DNA from: CALHRB01 sp964473465
GTDB taxonomy: Bacteria; Bacteroidota; Ignavibacteria; Kapaibacteriales; UBA2268
Length of the DNA: 36,387 nucleotides
NCBI GenBank assembly: GCA_964473465.1
Contig: CAYYPE010000017.1
Coordinates: 1-36,387, forward strand
Direction of reading: 5' to 3'
Part shown: one piece after another, positions 16,923 to 24,011 of the stretch
Numbering within the stretch: the first letter of the stretch is position 1
How the letters are laid out: each line of letters opens with the position of its first letter
Notes under the pieces: generated by a model
What the model was told of the DNA's origin: nothing
Databases searched by the model: none
The model's input: only the letters and a program-made list of their open reading frames with translations
Made by a program: the position numbers and the translations under genes

Positions 16923-18215
16923 ATGGACTGGAAAAAAGAACTAAAAATATTTATATATCTGGCTGGAGCCTTTATACTGTTCTATAATCTGCCAATTGGC
17001 AACCAGAGATTTGATGGAGCTATTTTCGAAGCTTTGGAATTAATGAAATGGTATGCACAGGAGCATGTTATTTTGTGTTTGTTACCTGCATTTTTCATAG
17101 CCGGAGCAATTGGCATTTTCGTCAGTCAGAACTCTGTTATGAAATACCTTGGACCTAATTCAAATAAAACATTGGCTTATGGAGTAGGGTCAGTTTCTGG
17201 AAGCATTCTTGCGGTTTGTTCCTGCACTATTCTTCCTTTATTTTCAGGTATCTACATGATGGGGGCTGGTTTAGGTCCAGCGATAGCTTTTCTTTATAGT
17301 GGTCCTGCTATTAATGTTCTTGCAATTATTTTATCCGGCAAAGTTCTTGGAGTTGATATTGCATTGGCAAGAGCGATCGGTGCTATTGTATTCTCAGTTG
17401 TTATTGGTTTGGTAATGGCTTTTATATATAGAACAGAGGAGAGGGCTAAAATGGAATCCGCTTTTAACATTCCCAACTCCGATGAGCAAAGACCACTCTG
17501 GAAAACAATTATCTTTTTTGCTATATTGATTGGTATTTTAATTTTCTCAAATTGGGCTAAACCAGATGTTAACGAAGGTTTCTGGTTTAGTATTTTTAGT
17601 TTAAAATGGTATATTACAATTGTTTTATCTATAATATTTTCTGTTATTTTGATATTATGGTATAAAGCAAACTGGTTGAAAATATTAATTGTAGCTGTGA
17701 TTGTCTATATATCCACATATTTTTTTCAAAATCCGAGCATACCTTTTGGTTTAGGAATTCTTGGCTTAACATATATCACAATGACCGGCAACGACGAATT
17801 AAAGCATTGGTTCGAATCAACATGGACATTTGCCAAGCAGATAACCCCGTTGTTATTTGCAGGAGTTTTATTTGCTGGGTTTATGTTGGGAAGACCCGGT
17901 CACGAGGGTATTATACCCTCTTCGTGGATTAATGGTTTAGTTGGAGGCAATTCATTATTAGCTAATTTAATAAGTTCTGTCATCGGTGCATTTATGTATT
18001 TCGCAACTCTAACAGAAATCCCAATAGTACAGGGTTTGATGGGTTCTGGAATGGGAAAAGGTCCCGCACTGGCTCTTCTTCTCGCCGGTCCAGCTCTATC
18101 TCTACCGTCTATGTTGGTTATAAGAAGTGTTATAGGTACAAAGAAAACAATAGTTTATGTTTTGTTAGTAATAATATTATCTACAATTGTTGGTTTTTTG
18201 TTCGGTTTAACATAA
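16923..18215 (+). CDS. ArsP-type permease (DUF318/PF03773 family)
   Basis: 430 residues from the ATG at 16923 (a TTG one codon earlier is possible). There are about ten membrane spans in two halves. The first half has FFIAGAIGIFVSQ, then VSGSILAVCSCTILPLFSGIY with the Cys99-Ser-Cys101 motif and LGPAIAFLYSGPAINVLAI. The second half repeats the theme (TEIPIVQGLMGSGMGKGPAL, LLAGPALSLPSML). This is the permease family that includes ArsP, the exporter of trivalent organoarsenicals, where vicinal cysteines matter. Placement directly after an ArsR gene and before redox proteins supports metalloid or organometal efflux; the exact substrate is not determined. Confidence 0.88.
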   Translation: MDWKKELKIFIYLAGAFILFYNLPIGNQRFDGAIFEALELMKWYAQEHVILCLLPAFFIAGAIGIFVSQNSVMKYLGPNSNKTLAYGVGSVSGSILAVCSCTILPLFSGIYMMGAGLGPAIAFLYSGPAINVLAIILSGKVLGVDIALARAIGAIVFSVVIGLVMAFIYRTEERAKMESAFNIPNSDEQRPLWKTIIFFAILIGILIFSNWAKPDVNEGFWFSIFSLKWYITIVLSIIFSVILILWYKANWLKILIVAVIVYISTYFFQNPSIPFGLGILGLTYITMTGNDELKHWFESTWTFAKQITPLLFAGVLFAGFMLGRPGHEGIIPSSWINGLVGGNSLLANLISSVIGAFMYFATLTEIPIVQGLMGSGMGKGPALALLLAGPALSLPSMLVIRSVIGTKKTIVYVLLVIILSTIVGFLFGLT

Positions 18216-18224
18216 AGGAAAAAT

Positions 18225-18623
18225 ATGAAAAAAATGTTTATTCTTCTGTTTCTATTTGTCATTCTGATTCATTTTTCATCCGCAAAGGATACAAAAATTG
18301 AAATCCTTTATTTTCACGCAACCATACGTTGTCATGCTTGTTTGACAATTGAAGAATACACAGGCAATATTTTAAAGACAAGGTTCCAGAAGGAAATGGA
18401 TAATGGTCTTTTTAAATTCAAATCAATAGATTTTCTCGAAGAGGATAATGAACACTATCAGCAGGATTACCAAATTGATACCCAGTCATTGATCCTTAGT
18501 AAAAAGGAAGATGGGAAAGAAGTAAAATGGAAAAATCTTGATAAAATTTGGGATTATTATTACGATTTCAACAAATTTGAAAAATATATTACAGAGGAAA
18601 TAAATCAATTTATAAAAGAATAA
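18225..18623 (+). CDS. ArsF-family (nitrophenyl-compound nitroreductase subunit-like) exported thioredoxin-like protein
   Basis: 132 residues with a signal peptide (MKKMFILLFLFVILIHFSSA) and AAAGGA before the ATG. The motif YFHATIRCHACLTIEEYT (Cys36-x-x-Cys39) followed by thioredoxin-like alternation is that of the family annotated as ArsF, known from the arsEFG genes of Shewanella, which were reported to act on nitroaromatic arsenicals. The gene sits 9 nt after the permease and 15 nt before the small redox protein. A redox role at the cell envelope is well supported by the CxxC motif and the signal peptide. The organoarsenical nitroreductase role is inference from the family name. Confidence 0.78.
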   Translation: MKKMFILLFLFVILIHFSSAKDTKIEILYFHATIRCHACLTIEEYTGNILKTRFQKEMDNGLFKFKSIDFLEEDNEHYQQDYQIDTQSLILSKKEDGKEVKWKNLDKIWDYYYDFNKFEKYITEEINQFIKE

Positions 18624-18638
18624 AAGAAAGGAAATATT

Positions 18639-18878
18639 ATGAATATCAAAATTCTCGGAACTGGATGTGCCAAATGTCAGGCACTTGAAAACAAAGTTAG
18701 AAGCATTATTGAAAAAGAGGCAATTAATGCCGAAATCACAAAAGTTACTGACCTCAAACAAATTATGAGTTATGGAGTGATGATGACACCCGGATTAGTA
18801 ATTAATGAAAAAGTAGTTAGCTTTGGCAATATACCCTCAGAAAGTCAGATTCTTAGTTGGATTAAAGAAAGCAATTAA
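18639..18878 (+). CDS. Small redox-active disulfide protein (MTH895/TM0996 thioredoxin-like family)
   Basis: 79 residues, the normal size for this mini-thioredoxin/glutaredoxin-fold family. The active site is GTGCAKCQAL (Cys10, Cys13), and the cis-proline segment is VMMTPGLVINEKVVSFGNIPS. It has no signal peptide, so it is cytosolic. This family is regularly found next to DUF318/ArsP permeases and CcdA-like genes, as here, and probably relays electrons from the thioredoxin system to the membrane CcdA-type protein or to the permease. A good Shine-Dalgarno (AAAGGA) precedes it, and its stop codon directly abuts the next ATG. Confidence 0.88.
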   Translation: MNIKILGTGCAKCQALENKVRSIIEKEAINAEITKVTDLKQIMSYGVMMTPGLVINEKVVSFGNIPSESQILSWIKESN

Positions 18879-19247
18879 ATGAAAAAAAATCATTTTTATG
18901 CACTAATAGTTTTATTAATTTATTGTGTTAGTTTTTTAGTACAAGCCGAAAATAAACCTAAAATTACTTTTGTTGAGCTTGGTTCAGTGAATTGCATACC
19001 CTGCAAAAAAATGCAACCTGTGATGAAAGCCATCGAAGAAAAGTATGGATCGCAAATAAAGGTAATATTTTATGATGTATGGAAATCTGAGCATAAAGAT
19101 AAAGCAAAAAAATTCAAAATCAGATTGATACCAACTCAGGTTTTTCTAAATGAAAAAGGGGAGGAGATTCACCGCCATGAAGGTTTCTACCCCGAGGAAG
19201 AAATACATAAATTTTTACAATCCAAGGGATTGAAACCCAAAAACTAA
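18879..19247 (+). CDS. Exported thioredoxin-fold protein
   Basis: 122 residues. A signal sequence (YALIVLLIYCVSFLVQA) is followed by a thioredoxin domain with VNCIPCKKMQPVMKAIEEKYG (active site Cys39-Ile-Pro-Cys42) and the cis-proline region IRLIPTQVFLNEKGEEIHRHEGF. It is expected to be periplasmic and to receive electrons from the CcdA-like protein encoded 8 nt downstream. Together with the ArsF-family protein it would form the envelope side of the redox chain. The ATG immediately follows the preceding TAA. Confidence 0.88.
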   Translation: MKKNHFYALIVLLIYCVSFLVQAENKPKITFVELGSVNCIPCKKMQPVMKAIEEKYGSQIKVIFYDVWKSEHKDKAKKFKIRLIPTQVFLNEKGEEIHRHEGFYPEEEIHKFLQSKGLKPKN

Positions 19248-19255
19248 TACAATTT

Positions 19256-19957
19256 ATGATAGAATCACTTTTTAATTTTCTTAGTGAGTTATTATATCAA
19301 AACATTTGGTTTGCACTTATTTCATCATTTTCATGGGGGGTGCTGAGCATATTGCTCAGCCCCTGTCATTTAACAAGTATCCCTCTAATTATCGGATATT
19401 TAAGTTCTCAGGAAGGATTAACAGTAAAAAAATCATTTAAATTGTCCCTTGTTTTTGCAGTTGGCATACTTATTTCAATTGCCCTAATCGGTGGTATTAC
19501 TCTTGCCATGGGAAGACTTATGGGAGATGTCGGCTCGATTGGTAATTATTTCGTTGCTGCCATATTTTTTCTTGTAGGTTTATACCTGCTTGATGTTATT
19601 ACTCTACCATGGGTTGGTGCAAAGATAAATAGCACTGGGAAAAAAGGATACCTTTCAGCCTTGATTTTAGGACTTATTTTTGGCATTGGACTTGGTCCTT
19701 GCACTTTTGCATTCATGGCACCAGTCTTGGGAATTGTCTTTCAAGTTGCAACAACTGACTATCTTAATGCATCTGGATTGCTTGTTTTATTTTCACTCGG
19801 TCATGTTATACCAATTGTTGTTGCCGGTTCAATGATGAACCTTGTTCAAAAATATCTAAACTGGACCGAAAAATCAAAAGCTACCGGAATTGTGAAAAAG
19901 ATTTGTGGAGTTTTGGTTATTTTTGGGGGAATCTATCTGATCTATACAACTTTTTAA
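19256..19957 (+). CDS. CcdA/DsbD-type thiol-electron carrier, ArsG-like permease
   Basis: 233 residues with six predicted membrane spans. The two reactive-cysteine motifs of the CcdA/DsbD-beta fold are in TM1 and TM4: LLSPCHLTSIPLI (Cys37) and GLGPCTFAFMAPVLG (Cys149). CcdA proteins move electrons from cytosolic thioredoxin to periplasmic thiol proteins. A branch of the family is annotated as ArsG, an aromatic aminoarsenical efflux permease. Neighbours of both kinds are present (two thioredoxin-fold proteins, an ArsF-family protein), so either electron transfer or efflux is possible. It is the last gene of the cluster; the next gene is 149 nt away and I see no clear terminator hairpin in the gap. 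Confidence 0.87.
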   Translation: MIESLFNFLSELLYQNIWFALISSFSWGVLSILLSPCHLTSIPLIIGYLSSQEGLTVKKSFKLSLVFAVGILISIALIGGITLAMGRLMGDVGSIGNYFVAAIFFLVGLYLLDVITLPWVGAKINSTGKKGYLSALILGLIFGIGLGPCTFAFMAPVLGIVFQVATTDYLNASGLLVLFSLGHVIPIVVAGSMMNLVQKYLNWTEKSKATGIVKKICGVLVIFGGIYLIYTTF

Positions 19958-20105
19958 TCCTTATCACCTTATTTCTTAGACTAATTCGAATAAATTATCC
20001 ATCCAAACATTATCCGACACAGAAAATCATTTTTCTAATAAATAATTCCTTTTATTTTTATTTTTTTTATTTTAAATTGTTAATTGTAAGATTTAAAATT
20101 GCTTA

Positions 20106-20531
20106 ATGATATTTGAACAAGAAGACATAAGGAAAATTTCTGAGATTTTAAAAGTTGAACCCGAATTTGTCGGAGGTAGCTATATATTAAATCTCTTCAA
20201 TAAGGATTTACATCAATTATTGTTTTTGTCAATCAATAATGATATAGATTACGAAAACAATGAACAAAGTTCAATAGTATCCGTGCAAACTCAATACGGT
20301 TATTTTGAGCTTCATAATTGCACAAATTATACGTTGTTCGAACCGGACGAAGTTATATTCATTAATTCAAGCGAGGACAAGGTTTCTTGCCTTATAGTTA
20401 GCAAAGATGCTAATTGCTCAATGTTTTCGGATATTAAACGTGCTATTTTGAAGACTGATATTTCACAGCTTAATTCATCAGTCCTTTTAGCTGCAATGCA
20501 ATTATCATTAATTGAAAAGGTTTTAACTTAA
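20106..20531 (+). CDS. Hypothetical protein
   Basis: 141 residues, soluble, acidic, with no signal peptide or membrane segment. I recognise no family. The middle is beta-rich (SIVSVQTQYGYFELHNCTNY, DEVIFINSSEDKVSCLIVS) and the end is helical (FSDIKRAILKTDISQLNSSVLLAAMQLSLIEKVLT). Base composition and codon use are like the neighbours, and the frame is uninterrupted, so it is probably a real gene. It stands alone between the ArsR cluster and ybeY. Confidence 0.65.
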   Translation: MIFEQEDIRKISEILKVEPEFVGGSYILNLFNKDLHQLLFLSINNDIDYENNEQSSIVSVQTQYGYFELHNCTNYTLFEPDEVIFINSSEDKVSCLIVSKDANCSMFSDIKRAILKTDISQLNSSVLLAAMQLSLIEKVLT

Positions 20532-20622
20532 ATTTATTTTTTGTTTGTTTGAAATAAATTATTAAATTTCAATTGTAAATATTATAAAATAAACTTGTAA
20601 CTTGTTAATTACGTCTTAAGAT

Positions 20623-21051
20623 TTGAGTTTTGTTATAAATATTTTTAAAAATCATAAAAGAAAATTTTTAAGAACAAAATTTATTGAAAGGGCTGTTAAT
20701 AAAACTTTAAAGAATTTTAAAGTAAAAAAAGCTAATATTAATATAATTTTGACCGATTATAATAGCGTTAAGGAACTAAACAAAAAGTTTTTGAAACATA
20801 ATTACGAAACAGATGTTTTAGCGTTCCGATTGGATGATGAAGAGTTAGAGGGTGAAATTTACATTAGCATCGAGACAGCAGAAAAACAAGCTAAGGAATA
20901 CAAAGTATCTTTGACAAATGAATTATCAAGATTAGCAATCCACGGAACTTTGCATTTAATAGGATATAAAGACAAAACAGAACAGGAAAAAGCAGAAATG
21001 CACAAAATTGAAGATGAAATTTTATTAAAATTAAAAGCCCGAAACAGGTAA
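20623..21051 (+). CDS. ybeY: Endoribonuclease YbeY (16S rRNA maturation)
   Basis: 142 residues, beginning with TTG at 20623 (no ATG is available upstream of the conserved part). Landmarks: LTDYNSVKELNKKFLKHNYETDVLAFRL, the EGEIYISIETA strand and the metal-site helix HGTLHLIGYKD (His107, His111). In canonical YbeY the motif is HGxLHLxGYDH; here the third histidine position is Asp117. Bacteroidota homologues also vary at this position, so this does not make it a pseudogene. YbeY processes the 3' end of 16S rRNA and takes part in ribosome quality control. Smg/DUF494 follows after 5 nt. Confidence 0.9.
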   Translation: MSFVINIFKNHKRKFLRTKFIERAVNKTLKNFKVKKANINIILTDYNSVKELNKKFLKHNYETDVLAFRLDDEELEGEIYISIETAEKQAKEYKVSLTNELSRLAIHGTLHLIGYKDKTEQEKAEMHKIEDEILLKLKARNR

Positions 21052-21056
21052 ATTCG

Positions 21057-21518
21057 ATGTACGAAAGAATTATAGAAATAATAGTATATGTTATTTCGGA
21101 ATTAAAAAATAACCGAACTATAGGTGATATTGATATCGAAGAGCTTCATAGCTTGGGTTATACTAATGCCGAAATATCAACAGCTCTAAGCTGGCTCATT
21201 GACAGAATGGAGTTCTCCGAAAAATATCTGAATATTGAAGGCACCTCTGACCCGAATTCATTCAGATTACTTCACGAAGCAGAAAGAGATCTGTTCACCA
21301 ATGAAGCTTGGGGAGAAATTATTCAATTGAATTCTCTCGGTCTATTGACAAATGAACACATTGAAACACTAATCGAAAAAGCCGTATTTATGGGCACCAG
21401 ACAGCTAAATTCTGAATATATAAAACATTTCGTAGCAAATAGTATATTCAATATACAACCGGGCATAAATCCCTTCGGAAGCAGAATAATGCTTCAAGGC
21501 AATGACACAATCAACTAA
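21057..21518 (+). CDS. Smg / DUF494-family protein
   Basis: 153 residues, the typical length of Smg (DUF494). Recognisable segments are MYERIIEIIVYVISEL at the start, LHSLGYTNAEISTALSWLIDR, SFRLLHEAERDLFTNEAWGEIIQLNSLGLL and IEKAVFMGTRQLNSEYIKHFV. The molecular function of the family is not established; in proteobacteria it is encoded near topA/dprA. Here it is translationally close to ybeY (5 nt), and tRNA-Arg begins 8 nt after its stop. Confidence 0.88.
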   Translation: MYERIIEIIVYVISELKNNRTIGDIDIEELHSLGYTNAEISTALSWLIDRMEFSEKYLNIEGTSDPNSFRLLHEAERDLFTNEAWGEIIQLNSLGLLTNEHIETLIEKAVFMGTRQLNSEYIKHFVANSIFNIQPGINPFGSRIMLQGNDTIN

Positions 21519-21526
21519 AAAGAGAC

Positions 21527-21600
21527 GGTTCCGTAGTTCAGCTGGATAGAACACCAGTTTCCTAAACTGGGTGTCGGAGGTTCGAGTCCTCTCGGGACCG
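21527..21600 (+). tRNA. tRNA-Arg (anticodon CCT)
   Basis: A complete cloverleaf can be drawn by hand. Acceptor stem GGTTCCG/CGGGACC (one G-T pair); D stem GTTC/GAAC; anticodon stem CCAGT/ACTGG with loop TTCCTAA, so anticodon CCT reading AGG; T arm GGAGG-TTCGAGT-CCTCT; discriminator G. The 3' CCA is not encoded. It lies 8 nt after the DUF494 gene. I found no repeat of its 3' end in the T9SS island that follows, so no att site is proposed. Confidence 0.95.
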
Positions 21601-21735
21601 CAGCTGCAAATACACTCTGAAACAAAATACATTCCTTTTTATATGAGTATTCTACTAATACGAACAGCCTTATTTATTCTGCTGAACTACCTTAATCACA
21701 TCATCAAATAACTCATAATTAAATTCAAATCTCAT

Positions 21736-21755
21736 CCACGATTTAAAAATCGTGG
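21736..21755. repeat. REP-like palindrome, ATTT/AAAT type (copy 1)
   Basis: CCACGATTTAAAAATCGTGG, a perfect inverted repeat (9-bp arms, AA loop), 25 nt beyond the stop of the GH114-like gene. The sequence CTATTCA follows the right arm. The same 20-mer recurs at 23156-23175, also just downstream of a sorting-domain coding end. Confidence 0.85.
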
Positions 21756-21776
21756 CTATTCAGTCGTGGCTATTCA
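21751..21776. repeat. 12-nt tandem direct repeat (CGTGGCTATTCA)
   Basis: CGTGGCTATTCA occurs twice, separated by GT, and the second copy ends 3 nt before the GH114-like stop codon. The second copy is preceded by AGT, giving AGTCGTGG. This looks like the right half of a third palindrome variant (inner stem ACT/AGT) whose left half has been lost. Confidence 0.75.
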
Positions 21777-21779
21777 ATT

Positions 21780-23048
21780 CTATCTTATCAACATCATCTT
21801 CCCGCTCTCTGCCATTGCTCCAATGCGTATTGTATAATAATATACCCCTTCTGGCAGATTGTCCAAATCAAATACAACTCCTTGGCTGGCATCTTCCTGA
21901 CAAGGATTGAAAAACGTTGCGACTTCATTACCAAATATATCGAATAATAATATATTTAATGGGGTATGGGTAATATCCTGATTTATTCTGATATTCAGAA
22001 TAGCTTTTGCTGGATTAGGATATAATAAAAAATTCTGGGAATTATGGCTGTCATCAACTCCTGTATAGTCAGGAGGCGGTGTATCGGTTAATTTATCCAA
22101 TTGCCGAAGAGAAACATATTCAATAAATCCAAGCCTTTTAGCTGCACGATAACAACTATCAACATTAGCTGGAATTTGTGCATAGTCAACGGTGAAAATT
22201 GTTTTACCTGCCAATTTAAAAAAGTTTAGATTAGTTAGATATTCTTGTGTAAGTTCTGCATTTTCAGGAATATCGCCCAACTGGCCTTGTGGATCGGCTT
22301 CGCCATCGAACCACACATTTCCCTGTGCAATGGCATCAATTATGTTGAAGTATCTCTGTGTTAATTTATCTGTTTCCCAATTCTCATTGTAAATAATTGC
22401 TGTTGCATTTTGCGGAATTATCAAAAAGCCCGGCTTTTTGGTTCTGCAATATTGAGCGATTTCCTCAATGAATTTAATCATCTCATATCTTGAATTTAAT
22501 CCTTCTGATGAAGCTTTATTCATAACAGAATCGAACTCGAAGGCTTCGACCCAGTCAAGATATATGCCATCATAACCGTCTGCTAATATCATATCAATTA
22601 TTGAAGAATCAGTACCGAACATTAGATCTTTCCATTCCTTCCTCCAATACTTGACCGGATAATTGCCTTTCCATCCATCCGGGTCGTTTGCCACAATCCA
22701 ATCAGGATTACCAACTCTCCAATCCTCCTTCCAATAATAACGGTGCTCTTCAGCCTCGCCTATGTCAACATAGCTAACAACAATTTTATTCTTACCATTC
22801 CAACCTTTGCTGTTTTTAAGTTTAGTTATGTCTGTTGCATTATAATAAGCCTCTTTGCCAATTACTGTTCTTGTATTATCTATAATTAATAGTTCGTACT
22901 TTGAATCAGCAAGTTTTCGAATGTTGTTGCTTTCATCCTGAGCTTGAATTTGATAAGCCCAAAATTTCACATTATTCAGTGATTGGCTAAAATTATAAGT
23001 ATTAAAAATGAATATTAAAAAAGAAATAGGCAGTATTAATCTTTTCAT
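21780..23048 (-). CDS. Secreted GH114-type (endo-alpha-1,4-polygalactosaminidase-like) glycosidase with T9SS sorting domain
   Basis: 422 residues. Signal peptide MKRLILPISFLIFIFNTYNFSQ; then a TIM-barrel-type catalytic region (about 25-325) with the hallmarks of the COG2342/GH114 group: WAYQIQ, LLIIDNTR, IVVSYVDIGEAEEHRYYW (90-107), PVKYW and DGYDGIYLDWVEAFEF (157-172, acidic residues in the active-site strands). Residues about 340-422 form a Por/T9SS type-A sorting domain: LLYPNPAKAILNIRI ... LPEGVYYYTIRIGAMAESGKMMLIR. The protein would be secreted through T9SS and anchored or released at the surface to cut an amino-sugar polymer. The ATG at 23048 has GGAGA upstream. Its 5' leader matches that of the broken beta-helix gene (26003), and its 3' end matches the orphan at 23186. 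Confidence 0.9.
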   Translation of the reverse strand: MKRLILPISFLIFIFNTYNFSQSLNNVKFWAYQIQAQDESNNIRKLADSKYELLIIDNTRTVIGKEAYYNATDITKLKNSKGWNGKNKIVVSYVDIGEAEEHRYYWKEDWRVGNPDWIVANDPDGWKGNYPVKYWRKEWKDLMFGTDSSIIDMILADGYDGIYLDWVEAFEFDSVMNKASSEGLNSRYEMIKFIEEIAQYCRTKKPGFLIIPQNATAIIYNENWETDKLTQRYFNIIDAIAQGNVWFDGEADPQGQLGDIPENAELTQEYLTNLNFFKLAGKTIFTVDYAQIPANVDSCYRAAKRLGFIEYVSLRQLDKLTDTPPPDYTGVDDSHNSQNFLLYPNPAKAILNIRINQDITHTPLNILLFDIFGNEVATFFNPCQEDASQGVVFDLDNLPEGVYYYTIRIGAMAESGKMMLIR

Positions 23049-23153
23049 TTTTTCTCCAAGAAATATTTTAAAATAAATTTAATCTTCATTTGCCACGAGC
23101 TTTAGCTCGTGGGTGGATATTCCAAAGAAGGATAATGGCTTTAGCCACATCTC
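23049..23153. repeat. Duplicated 5' leader/intergenic segment (copy A)
   Basis: This segment, directly upstream of the GH114-like start codon, matches 26004-26107 upstream of the beta-helix gene. Shared blocks are AAAATAAATTTAAT, TTTG plus the palindrome, GATATTCCAAAGAAGGATAA and GCTTTAGCCA. The distance from start codon to palindrome is 44 nt in both copies. Confidence 0.8.
23093..23112. repeat. REP-like palindrome, AGCT/AGCT type (copy A)
   Basis: CCACGAGCTTTAGCTCGTGG, a perfect inverted repeat with 9-bp arms and a TT loop, 44 nt upstream of the GH114-like start. It has the same outer stem (CCACG/CGTGG) as the other type. An identical copy is at 26048-26067. Confidence 0.87.
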
Positions 23154-23155
23154 TT

Positions 23156-23175
23156 CCACGATTTAAAAATCGTGG
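23156..23175. repeat. REP-like palindrome, ATTT/AAAT type (copy 2)
   Basis: The identical 20-mer to 21736-21755. It sits 43 nt from the AGCT-type palindrome in the opposite apparent orientation (G before the first palindrome, C after this one), like a REPIN/BIME pair. It is followed by CTATTCAATTCTATCTTATC, which also abuts the end of the GH114-like gene. Confidence 0.87.
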
Positions 23176-23185
23176 CTATTCAATT

Positions 23186-23340
23186 CTATCTTATCAACAT
23201 CACCTTCCCGCTCTCAGTCCTTTCCCCAATCTGGATGGTATAATGATATACCCCCGCCGGAAGATTCCCAGCTTCGAATGTGGCGCTATGGTTCCCCGTT
23301 TCCTTCCATTCATCAACAAGTGTTGTGATTATTACAATCT
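23186..23340 (-). pseudogene. Orphan T9SS C-terminal sorting-domain remnant
   Basis: On the minus strand an open stretch of about 50 codons ends in TAG at 23186-23188 and reads VIITTLVDEWKETGNHSATF, then EAGNLPAGVYHYTIQIGERT and ESGKVMLIR. This is the last half of a Por sorting domain, close in both protein and DNA to the ends of the genes at 21780 and 24012. It has no start codon, and stop codons lie just upstream in frame. It begins within 30 nt of the stop of the 23370 lipoprotein gene. It is best explained as the tail of a lost secreted gene, or as a copied sorting-domain cassette. Confidence 0.85.
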
Positions 23341-23369
23341 CCAACCTTCGTCATTACTTAACAGAAAGA

Positions 23370-23984
23370 TCATTTTACGGAATAATCCATCAATTCCTTA
23401 TCAATAAATTCCTCAACTGTGATTTTTATTGGACCGATATTTTTTGCAAGGTAGTCTACTTCTGACATGAAAAATTTCCATTCATCATCTATTGGTTTTG
23501 AATACAAAAACATTTCAATTTTAATCACATCTTTATATTCCTTTCCCCTAACTGTTTTAGTGATACCTTTTTCAACCATTTTACTTACTACCATAAAAGG
23601 TATATTATTCGAAGTAAAATTAGTAACCAATGAATCACCAACTTTACCATTATCATCAAACAGCTTGTATTCCATATCTACTCCCTGACACATCGTTTTC
23701 ATATAATTTAGAGTGCCTTCATACCTATGCAAAACATATCCGGGGACTGCATCATTGGTAAGTATAAACCACTTCTTACCATAAATAGTTGTATCCTTTG
23801 TGACAGTGTAAGTTATTTGGGGTGGGTGCCCGGTACCAGTAACAGCATATTTCCACCAATTTCCGATTTTCAATGGAATATAAACACCAACCGAATTGTC
23901 GTTATTTGGTGAATTCGAATTTTCATTACATGAAACTGAAAAAATAATTATTAATGCTAAAAAGTGAAAAAAACGTGTTTTCAT
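23370..23984 (-). CDS. Hypothetical lipoprotein
   Basis: 204 residues. Lipoprotein signal MKTRFFHFLALIIIFSVSC with the lipobox at SVSC (Cys19), then an Asn/Ser-rich linker. The mature part opens with GVYIPLKIGNWWKYAVTGTG, a YxPLxxGxxWxY opening seen in many unassigned Bacteroidota/Ignavibacteria lipoproteins. It continues as beta-strand-rich sequence (TYTVTKDTTIYGKKWFILTN) without catalytic motifs I recognise. A strong Shine-Dalgarno (AAGGAG) precedes the ATG. It lacks a sorting domain of its own, but the orphan domain at 23186-23340 lies immediately downstream in a different context. Predicted surface or periplasmic; function unknown. Confidence 0.8.
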   Translation of the reverse strand: MKTRFFHFLALIIIFSVSCNENSNSPNNDNSVGVYIPLKIGNWWKYAVTGTGHPPQITYTVTKDTTIYGKKWFILTNDAVPGYVLHRYEGTLNYMKTMCQGVDMEYKLFDDNGKVGDSLVTNFTSNNIPFMVVSKMVEKGITKTVRGKEYKDVIKIEMFLYSKPIDDEWKFFMSEVDYLAKNIGPIKITVEEFIDKELMDYSVK

Positions 23985-24011
23985 GACATTACTCCTTAAA
24001 ATTTGAAAAAA

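Noticed and set aside
18486..18761. 91-codon minus-strand frame rich in Phe, Ile and Asn
   Set aside because: Antisense to the ArsF-family and mini-thioredoxin genes, both of which have clear motifs and ribosome binding sites.
19903..20106. 67-codon plus-strand frame after the CcdA-like gene
   Set aside because: It starts inside the CcdA-like gene in another frame and is mostly low-complexity Phe/Ile/Tyr from A/T-rich intergenic DNA.
21527..21600. tRNA-Arg as an integration site for a mobile island covering 21601-26110
   Set aside because: No repeat of the tRNA 3' end, no integrase and no other mobile genes were found; the island is explained better by repeats and T9SS genes.
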